Source: Actinernus sp. WN-2022 (taxonomy: Eukaryota; Cnidaria; Anthozoa; Actiniaria; Actinernidae). Taken from it: a stretch of 64,000 nucleotides of DNA. The DNA lies in NCBI GenBank assembly GCA_030867875.1, contig JAOWCC010001368.1, positions 4,960,965-5,024,964 on the forward strand, given 5' to 3'. The notes below the pieces were generated by a model. It ran no database searches. It worked only from the letters and a program-made list of their open reading frames with translations, and was not told the origin of the DNA. The position numbers and the translations under genes were made by a program. Positions 55,796 to 64,000 of this stretch are shown one piece after another. Positions within the stretch are counted from its first letter, which is position 1, and every line of letters begins with the position of its first letter.

Positions 55796-56450
55796 CTCAG
55801 CGCGTGTTTCCTAAATGTCAAGGAAATCCATATATTTCGGCCAATTTCAAATTTTAGACTTGATAAACCTTTAAAAGTGATATCTAAAGTGTTCTGAAGT
55901 GAATGCTAATCATAATGATTGGAAAAACAGCTTTATTCGTAGAGTACGTTTTTGGCCGCCAATGGCCGCCGCATACTAATTACACTAAATTGTTCGAATA
56001 TTATTTGTCCGACAGCTCGGTTACGAAGTACTCTATTGCTCCAAAATTTCGGTCATTTCTATATTTGTACCTGCTCTATACACATCATTAAAAATAATTT
56101 ACTAATATAAGTTTTTTCTTGAGGCAATTTTTTCTGTGACGTCAATGTAAACGATCAATACTCTCCACTTGCAAGTTATACCCTACACACTTCAATATGG
56201 ACTCCCTTATGTGAGGGGTACTATGAGGGGTACTATGTCTATGTCTATGTCATGGATGCTCGTCGTACCTTTTAAGGGTCAAAATCAGGAGTTTGGTACC
56301 ACTTAAGGTATCCACGATCAAACACAGACATTTAATTATATGTAAAGCAGTACCATTTAGGGGTCGGGTGTCACCGAATGCTAGAGAATGACAGCGCCAT
56401 TCGAAAATGTCCGACGAGCATCACTACCCCTTTTATATGGGGGTCCCCCC
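55796..56450. other. No gene recognised
   Basis: AT-rich sequence with a short direct repeat TATGAGGGGTACTATG at 56207-56240. No protein-like frame except the start of the LINE relic that follows. Confidence 0.45.
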
Positions 56451-56499
56451 CCCGGGTTCAATTCCAGCGATGCAATGAGGTATTGGTGCTACCCCGGGA

Positions 56500-56880
56500 C
56501 ATTATCACTGTCATGAATTTGTCAGACAATGGCCTCTCTCACGAGAACCAATGGGGTTTTATTCAAGGAAAGGCAACAGAGTCAGAGGGGCTGTTAACTT
56601 ACCTGATCATGACAGAGACATGGAAGATGGCCACTAGATAATGGGTGTGGTCGGCGTTGTATATATCTGAGACTTTAGAAAGGCTTTTGACTCAGTGTGT
56701 ATCGCACTCAATTCTTGATTTGAAATTGCAAGCCATGGGCATGGGTTTTAGTGCACAAACGTTACGTTCTAGCCTGGCTGAGCCAGAAGCGTTTATAAAA
56801 AGCTGACGAGGGTTTCGATCGTGGCTGATTTGGTTTGTCCAGCAATACAAGGCCGGCTGCATGCGAAACTTGTGGAGGTA
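56500..56880 (+). mobile_element. LINE reverse-transcriptase relic
   Basis: The frame ending at 56641 reads HENQWGFIQGKATESEGLLT then a stop; the next frame gives VGVVYI, a stop, DFRKAFDSV near 56665-56700 and LQAMG in a further frame. QWGFI.G.ST and DFRKAFD are fingers and palm motifs of jockey/CR1-like reverse transcriptases. At least three frame breaks. Confidence 0.65.
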
Positions 56881-56937
56881 TTTAAAGCGGGTATATAATT
56901 TCTGGTTAATGCTAGTTTTGAACCGGCACGTTCGAGC

Positions 56938-56960
56938 TATATATATATATATATATAATA
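56938..56960. repeat. (TA)n microsatellite
   Basis: Eleven TA dinucleotides; another TA run lies at 20900-20918. Confidence 0.85.
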
Positions 56961-56988
56961 AACTATTTTATAAAGTCAAGCCCGACCA

Positions 56989-57512
56989 TGGAGCCAAGGG
57001 CACCCAACGAGTACTTTTGGAAATTTGTTTGAAACCAGTTGTCTGCGGCTCATCTAGCCATTCAGTTAAGGCGCCTATTATGTCTTTTGACGTATTATAG
57101 AAAGCTATTAGGTGTTAGGATTTTCTAGGTGGAAATCGCGTCAACCGAAAATACTATGGCAAAATATTCCCGGCCTACGAAATTGTTAGTAGTCTAGAAC
57201 ATAAACAATAATTTTCTAGCCCAAGTAACTTCATGTTGCAAAGTTTTGTGGAGGTACGATTTTTTTAGGGGTTCTTTTGGATCGTTCTGACTCTATTGAT
57301 CAGACGAATTGGGACGTACGAATATTTTAGGAGAAACCTTTTAGTCTCTCTTTTCTTCTATAATTTTCTAGGGATTGAAAACAAATTTTCTAGCCAGTAT
57401 TTCAGAAAACAATTTTCTAGGGGCAATTTTTTCAAATCCGAAAGTTTTAGGCTAACTTACTCTCCCGAACAGCTTTTTAACCGAAAACTTCGTTGGGTGC
57501 CCTTGTGGAGCC
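56989..57512. repeat. TIR element (GCCAAGGGCACCCAACGA)
   Basis: GGAGCCAAGGGCACCCAACGA at the left; TCGTTGGGTGCCCTTGTGGAGCC at the right. About 524 bp, interior with TTTTCTAGG-type repeats and no recognised protein. Confidence 0.75.
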
Positions 57513-58155
57513 ATCTCCCAATTTGAACACATTGCTTGAATTCTAAACATGACTAATATATATTGCCCGCGGGTTGGCCGAGGGAGGAAGGCGGTGCATT
57601 ACCACGGAACACTATTTATATTCTTTTGAAAGATTTTACTCAGTTTGCTTTTCATATTAAATTCGAAGAAAACAAAAAACATATGTCTGGTACTAGGCTA
57701 TGTTATATCCAAAGTTTACTGTAAACAGTCTAGTCCCTAGTAAATGACTTATCTTTCCTGCCGTAAGGCCATCCCAATAAAATATCGCCCTCTGGCTCGT
57801 GATGGAACCAAGTCGGCTAGAAGACTCGCATAAAAAAATCACCTATTCCTCGACCACGTTTTCTTCTACTAGTTGTGGATTGACAATTTACATGAGAGAG
57901 GCAAGAAACTAAATAGCAGAGAGAGCTCGGAAAAGAGGTGTAGTTTAAAAACTATTCTTCAATCTTTTTATTTTTTTGCTTTTGCAAAAAGTAAAATAGG
58001 TCGGTCGGGCGATGGTAAACGAAAACAAATATTGGGATGGCCTAAAAAAAATGGTGTTTGTAGATAAAGGAATAATATCCGTTTTTGTACCCGCCAAAAT
58101 GACTTTAATTATTATACCATGCACGATTTAGGGTGAAGTGAAATGCCAGATGTTT
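57513..58155. other. No gene recognised
   Basis: No protein-like frame or repeat structure was identified before the minisatellite begins. Confidence 0.5.
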
Positions 58156-60965
58156 TTGTGAACGTTCACACGTTCACAGCCAATTTACGTTTAAGAGATG
58201 TTCTCAAACTGAGAGTCACAAGCGTCGATCCACAAATGTTCACAAGCGTACACAAATGTTCTGACAAGCGTTCACAATTAGCGTTCACAAATGTTCACAA
58301 GCGTTCACAAATGTTCATAGAGGGTTCACAAGCGTTCGCAAGCGTTCACAAATGTTCACAAGCGTTCACAATGTCCACAGAGGGTTAACAAGCGTTCACA
58401 AGGGTTCACAAATGTTCACAAGCGTTCACAAATGTTCACAGAGGGTTCACAACCGTTCACAAGCGTTCACAAGGGTTCACAAATGTTCACAAATGGTTGA
58501 CAAGCGTTCACAAGGGTTCACAAATGTTCACAAGCGTTCACAAGGGTTCACAAATGTTCACAGAGGGTTCACAAGCGTTCACAAATGTTCACAAATGTTC
58601 ACAAGCTAGGGTTCACAAATGTTCACAAGGGTTCACCACAAATGTTCACAAGGGTTCACAAATGTTCACAAGGGTTCACAAATGTTCACAAGCGTTCACA
58701 AATGTTCACAAGCGTTCACAAGGGTTCACAAATGTTCACAAGCGTTCACAAGGGTTCACAAATGTTCACAAGGGTTCACAAATGTTCACAGAGGGTTCAC
58801 AAGGTTTCACAAACGTTCACAGAGGGTTCACAAGCGTTCACAAGGGTTCACAAATGTTCACAAGCGTTCACAAATGTTCACAAGGGTTCACAAATGTTCA
58901 CAAGCGTTCACAAGGGTTCACAAATGTTCACAGAGGGTTCACAAATGTTCACAAGCGTTCACAAGCGTTCACAAATGTTCACAAGCGTTCACAAATGTTC
59001 ACAAGGGTTCACAAATGTTCACAAGCGTTCACAGAGGGTTCACAAATGTTCACAGAGGGTTCACAAGCGTTCACAAGGGTTCACAAATGTTCACAAGCGT
59101 TCACAAATGTTCACAAGCGTTCACAAATGTTCACAAGCGTTCACAAGCGTTCACAAATGTTCACAGAGGGTTCACAAATGTTCACAAATGTTCACAAGCG
59201 TTCACAAGCGTTCACAAGGGTTCACAAATGTTCACAAGGGTTCACAAGCGTTCACAAGGGTTCACAAATGTTCACAAATGTTCACAGAGGGTTCACAAAT
59301 GTTCACAGAGGGTTCACAAATGTTCACAAGCGTTCACAAATGTTCACAAGCGTTCACAAATGTTCACAAGGGTTCACAAGCGTTCACAAATGTTTACAAG
59401 CGTTCACAAGGGTTCACAGAGGGTTCACAAATGTTCACAAGCGTTCACAAGCGTTCACAAGCGTTCACAAATGTTCACAAGGGTTCACAAATGTTCACAA
59501 GCGTTCACAGAGGGTTCACAAATGTTCACAGAGGGTTCACAAGCGTTCACAAGGGTTCACAAATGTTCACAAGCGTTCACAAATGTTCACAAGCGTTCAC
59601 AAATGTTCACAAGCGTTCACAAGCGTTCACAAGGGTTCACAAATGTTCACAGAGGGTTCACAAGCGTTCACAAGCGTTCACAAGGGTTCACAAATGTTCA
59701 CAAGGGTTCACAAGCGTTCACAAATGTTCACAAGGGTTCACAAGCGTTCACAAATGTTTACAAGCGTTCACAAGGGTTCACAGAGGGTTCACAAATGTTC
59801 ACAAGCGTTCACAAGCGTTCACAAGCGTTCACAAATGTTCACAAGGGTTCACAAATGTTCACAAGCGTTCACAGAGGGTTCACAAATGTTCACAGAGGGT
59901 TCACAAGCGTTCACAAGGGTTCACAAATGTTCACAAGCGTTCACAAATGTTCACAAGCGTTCACAAATGTTCACAAGCGTTCACAAGCGTTCACAAGGGT
60001 TCACAAATGTTCACAGAGGGTTCACAAGCGTTCACAAGCGTTCACAAGAGTTCACAAATGTTCACAAGGGTTCACAAGCGTTCACAAGGGTTCACAAATG
60101 TTCACAAATGTTCACAGAGGGTTCACAAATGTTCACAGAGGGTTCACAAATGTTCACAAGCGTTCACAAATGTTCACAAGCGTTCACAAATGTTCACAAG
60201 GGTTCACAAATGTTTACAAGCGTTCACAAGGGTTCACAAATGTTCACAGAGGGTTCACAAATGTTCACAAGCGTTCACAAGCGTTCACAAATGTTCACAA
60301 GGGTTCACAAATGTTCACAAGCGTTCACAGAGGGTTCACAAATGTTCACAAATGTTCACAGAGGGTTCACAAGCGTTCACAAGGGTTCACAAATGTTCAC
60401 AAGCGTTCACAAATGTTCACAAGCGTTTACAAATGTTCACAAGCGTTCACAAGGGTTCACAAATGTTCACAAATGTTCACAAATGTTCACAGAGGGTTCA
60501 CAAATGTTCACAAGCGTTCACAAATGTTCACAAGCGTTCACGAGCGTTCACAAGGGTTCACAAATGTTCACAAGGGTTCACAAGCGTTCACAAGGGTTCA
60601 CAAATGTTCACAAATGTTCACAGAGGGTTCACAAATGTTCACAGAGGGTTCACAAATGTTCAGAAGCGTTCACAAATGTTCACAAGCGTTCACAAATGTT
60701 CACAAGGGTTCACATTAGCGTTCACAAATGTTCACAAGCGTTCACAAGGGTTTACAAATGTTCACAAGCATTCACAAATGTTCACAAGGGTTCACAAGGG
60801 TTCACAAATGTTCACAGAGGGTTCACAAATGTTCACAAGCGTTCACAAATGTTCACAAGCGTTCACAAATGTTCGCAAGCGTTCACAAGGGTTCACAAAT
60901 GTTCACAAGGGTTCACAAGGGTTCACAAATGTTCACAAGGGTTCACAAGGGTTCACAAATGTTTT
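58156..60965. repeat. 2.8-kb minisatellite, 10-11 bp units (GTTCACAARN)
   Basis: Tandem array of four main units: GTTCACAAAT, GTTCACAAGC, GTTCACAAGG and the 11-mer GTTCACAGAGG, roughly 270 in all. Edges (58156-58300) are degenerate. Some blocks repeat at longer register: the rare variant TGTTTACAAG recurs at 59391 and 59755 (364 bp apart) with the same following order, and at 60211. Because units lack stops and 10 is not a multiple of 3, all three forward frames stay open for 700-836 codons with the same peptide words (VHKCSQ, AFTNVHK, RVHK). These frames are by-products, not evidence of a gene. Confidence 0.95.
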
Positions 60966-61071
60966 TGTGCATATTTTGAATGTAGTTCTGATCAGCAGAA
61001 CTTGTAATTCCAACCACTTTTGTATATATACTTTTTTAAATGAAACTTTAGTTCGAATATTTCTTCGAATC

Positions 61072-62213
61072 CCGGTGTCCTAGCGGATTTGGACCCCCGC
61101 ATATTTGGACCCCCCGGTCCATATCCGCTAGCGGATTTGGACTCCCCGGTCCATATCCGCTAGCGGATATGGACCCCCCTCGCGGATTTGGACTCCCCAA
61201 GAAATAAAAAAAAGAAGGAACAAGCCGTGACACAAGCACCTGAGAATTAGAAAAGAAAGTTCATTTAATGTTGTTAAAGCTGACTTTTCACACTTCTGTT
61301 TCGTAACATTTGTTTGACTTCTAGAGAATACAGAAGCATCGCATTCTTTTAAGCTGAGGATTTTAAGAATAGGTCTTTAGTATTGGTTTTGATGTGCATA
61401 CGCTAATCGGAAATGCTCTCCCTGAAGCCGACTTTTCACACTTCTGAGAAGACAATAAGTCAAGTTGGTTTTGTTGTTTGTTTGAATTCGGCATCGCATT
61501 CCAGTTTAAGCTGAGGATTTTAAGAATACGTTTTTTTAGTATTGATGCGCACACGCTGATCAGAAATGTATTTAATAGTTTATAGCAATAGGTTCAGGTT
61601 TAGGTTTAACTGCGTCCATTAGTGGATTGCCACGACTTTATGAATGGATTGAAATAGGAACGCGAACAAACGATTTTTTACAATGGAGTGAGCACAAAAG
61701 GATTTATTTTAATCGGCTTTGCTGGGCGTGGTTATTGCGCTATCCCGTCACTGCTGTGCATGAACAGTTACCATTTCCACTAAGATCTTGAACTAAAACG
61801 AGGTGCTTCTTCTATCCTCCGTGAACGATGACTGAAGCAAAAGTGTACAATGAAGTCTTCAATTATCTCCGTGATAGTCAGTATCCTGATGATATTTCAA
61901 AAGTCCAAAAGAGGAACCGAAGGCGCAGAAATTCGTCTTGGAATAGACCAGTTTACAGTTCGTGTTGTACGAGTCCTTTGTTTATTTGGCGGGCAGGCTA
62001 GGCATATGTTAGACGATTGGTATTATAAAATGTACGAAAACAAAACTTGCAAAAAGGGATGCATTCAAAGTTGGAAACAGAACTTCAAATATTGTCTTTG
62101 TAGGGGGGTCCATATCCGCGAAAGGGGGTCCATATCCGCTAGCGGATATGGACCGGGGGGTCCAAATCCGCTAGAGAATATGGACCGGGGGGTCCAAATC
62201 CGCTGTGACACCG
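61072..62213. mobile_element. 1.14-kb TIR element with palindromic subterminal iterons
   Basis: The ends are inverted: CCGGTGTC..AGCGGATTTGGA (61072) and TCCAAATCCGCT..GACACCGG (62213). Next to each end lie three to five copies of GGTCCATATCCGCTAGCGGA-type palindromes with G/C runs. The arrangement suggests transposase-binding iterons. The interior holds an integrase-like N-terminal fragment. Confidence 0.75.
61828..62001 (+). pseudogene. N-terminal fragment of an integrase-like (Ginger/KRBA2-type) protein
   Basis: ATG at 61828 reads MTEAKVYNEVFNYLRDSQYP then DDISKVQKRNRRRRN and stops at 61999-62001. The pattern (E..V.NYL....YP...SK..KR..RR.A..F) is the head of integrase proteins of Ginger-type transposons and their domesticated relatives. 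After RNRRR the next frame gives AEIRLGIDQFTVRVV, which better fits the following strand, so one frameshift is likely. The zinc-binding and catalytic parts are missing. It lies inside the 1.14-kb TIR element. Confidence 0.42.
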
Positions 62214-63335
62214 GTCTAGAGCGAGTAGAGGAATGCCGGTGAAAGGACCGAGACAGCGAGGCGAAGTGTCTCGACAAATAATGCTTCAGCAGTCCACATT
62301 TTACTTTCTCTAGGTCTACAAGAGAACACTTGTGGTTCAAAAGGACTACTACGCGAGTTTTCCGGGGATTTGCTGCACTAAGGGACCGGTGGGCTTCGTT
62401 GGAAATACAAAAATGAAACACTGAAAACACAAAGCAACCACTTCTGGCATCAAGAACATTCGTAATTATAATTTCGCACGGCTAAGTTCCACTGAGGTGT
62501 TACAACTTATCTGTATATGTTTTGCATTTTTATTAGCAGAGAAAGCAATGTCCTTAACCTTTTTTTTCATCCTCCAGTACGTCCAGAAAGCCGTCTTGCT
62601 ACCAAAACTACGATCGCGGGTCAAACTCCAATCTGCCGAGTTCAGCTGTTACTTCGCTGTGAGTTTGACTCGAGTGGGAGTACGACATTTCATTTTGCAC
62701 TCAAAATATATCATTCGCAAGGAAAGTAGAGATCTTCAAATACAGCTAAACAATACTGGAGTCATGAAAACAAGGTAGCAAGAGTACATGTATGTTTGCT
62801 TGTAGAGTTGTGAAAAGTCGCACTCGTAAACCGAATTAGAATCTAAAGGCAGTACAACTGGCTTCCTGCCGAGTACTGTTCAAATCATATTCGAACCATC
62901 TGGTGAAAATTCGTGGGCTCGATTGAGTTTTTAATCCGGTAGAAATTATGAAATTCGTTAATCAAAAGTGTATGTGTACTTCTTTTATGAAACTTATAAA
63001 CAATCGAGAGCCTTTAATTTATGCGGCCGTTGATAAACAAACTAATCATAATGGCGCAAAGCACCATGGGCTCGGTCACGGGGTCTTTAATTGCCGTGTC
63101 ATGTGGAGGGACGGAATGACATCGGGCTCCACCCAGATTTCCTAACCTTTTTTCCCTAACAAGGGTTTTTTAGTTTTTTTCTGGCCACACTGATGTCTTT
63201 CACTTTTTGTATACGTTATTTGTAATACATGATATGTAACAGTTATTCTCTGGTAATTGACGTATTAAATGGTACTATGTCTGTACGCTACCGGGCTGTA
63301 TCCAGTATTCTTTGTCTTAATTTTATTGTTATTAT
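62214..63335. other. No gene recognised
   Basis: Short overlapping frames only (62065-62430 minus, 62497-62778 plus, 62948-63145 plus), none recognised. Confidence 0.45.
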
Positions 63336-63401
63336 GCCTGCAATGCAGGCTAGTGTTTTCCCCCGATTTCGCGAGCGGAAAACACTAGCCTGCAATCAGG
63401 C
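63336..63401. repeat. Short hairpin (GCCTGCAATGCAGGCTAGTG)
   Basis: CTAGTGTTTTCC against GGAAAACACTAG with outer GCCTGCAATGCAGG / CCTGCAATCAGGC; 66 bp. Small MITE or hairpin remnant. Confidence 0.65.
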
Positions 63402-63559
63402 TATGTTAGTGCGTCTGTGCTCAGCACAGACCAGACCATTGTCGATATATGCTTCACTTGTCACGCACAAAGGTTTCAATATGAGGCTTCGGAATATAAT
63501 GCTCAGTGATTCTTGAACTGAAAAGAAAATAATTAATTGAATTTGTTTCGGAGCCTCCT

Positions 63560-63670
63560 AGAGGGGGTGTATAAAGGGGGTGCGGTTTTGCGTTATTTTT
63601 GTTGCGGTTTTGCGGAAATTCAATTTTTTTTACCTGCGGTGTTGCGGTTTTACAAGACTAAGCGGTTCGC
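63560..63670. repeat. TGCGGTTTTGCG short repeats
   Basis: Six TGCGGT(T/G)TTGCGG-like motifs in about 110 bp. Nothing recognised from here to the end of the window except a possible DNA-repeat tail. Confidence 0.55.
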
Positions 63671-64000
63671 GGTTATTATGAATTTTAGGACACGGTAATC
63701 GGTATGGTATATAATATGACACGCTTCTAAAAATGACAAATATACGACCATCTACAAAGTATGGTATTCCTTTTTTTTTTTGCGTGACAAGTGAAGCATA
63801 TATCAAATTCAGGCTAATCAGAGCATTTACCAGTCACTGGATCACGTGGACTGGCACGTGTAAATAAAATAATTTTCAGACATTTATAAAACATGTTTCA
63901 GTTAAGGAAAATTCAATCGGATTACCTCGGATACAACCAATGAAAAGTTGAACTGTAGACTGTATTGCAGTACATATATAAAAAAATAACAAGAAATAAT

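Noticed and set aside
58497..61083. Open frames of 699, 832 and 836 codons as a giant repeat protein
   Set aside because: All three frames are open only because the 10-bp unit lacks stop codons; the same words appear in every frame, and there is no start context, splice structure or unique domain.

Overview
The window looks like nuclear DNA of an animal, most likely a marine invertebrate and probably an anthozoan cnidarian such as a coral. It is AT-rich, has small conserved exons in long introns, and is packed with short inverted-repeat transposons, tRNA-derived SINEs and decayed LINE, Penelope and copia pieces. The lineage call is inference; no marker in the window fixes the species.

Two conserved host genes are supported by exon-by-exon translation with GT-AG junctions that keep phase. 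On the minus strand is eIF5A: coding exon 1 at 12399-12580 and coding exon 2 at 2578-2682. Its 3' end is not seen and should lie left of base 1. On the plus strand is LZIC, complete in six coding exons from 16988 to 42321 and predicting 190 residues. The two genes are divergent. Candidate first (5'UTR) exons lie at about 15841-15905 (eIF5A, minus) and 16190-16274 (LZIC, plus, with a second tandem copy at 16369-16454), so the roughly 290 bp between them may be a shared promoter region.

Layout: 1-12400 is the eIF5A intron and 3' side, filled with foldback and TIR elements, SINEs and CCAAT-rich repeats. 12400-16500 holds the eIF5A start, a TTAA-flanked MITE and the putative divergent promoter. 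LZIC intron 1 (17089-24433) carries an 843-bp near-perfect palindrome and a 5-kb element with long terminal inverted repeats and a broken multi-frame ORF. LZIC intron 2 (24570-31676) contains an unrecognised multi-exon gene relic interrupted by a Penelope-like GIY-YIG element, plus the 3' end of a minus-strand LINE. Introns 3-5 are chains of palindromic MITEs.

Beyond LZIC (42322-64000) no conserved host gene is visible. This part holds MITEs, a triplicated E-box/CRE-like block, a 69-bp in-frame minisatellite, LINE reverse-transcriptase relics, copia relics in opposite orientations, a 592-bp palindrome with an adjoining tRNA-SINE, a 2.8-kb minisatellite of 10-11 bp units that is open in all three forward frames, and a 1.14-kb TIR element with palindromic iterons that carries an integrase-like N-terminal fragment.
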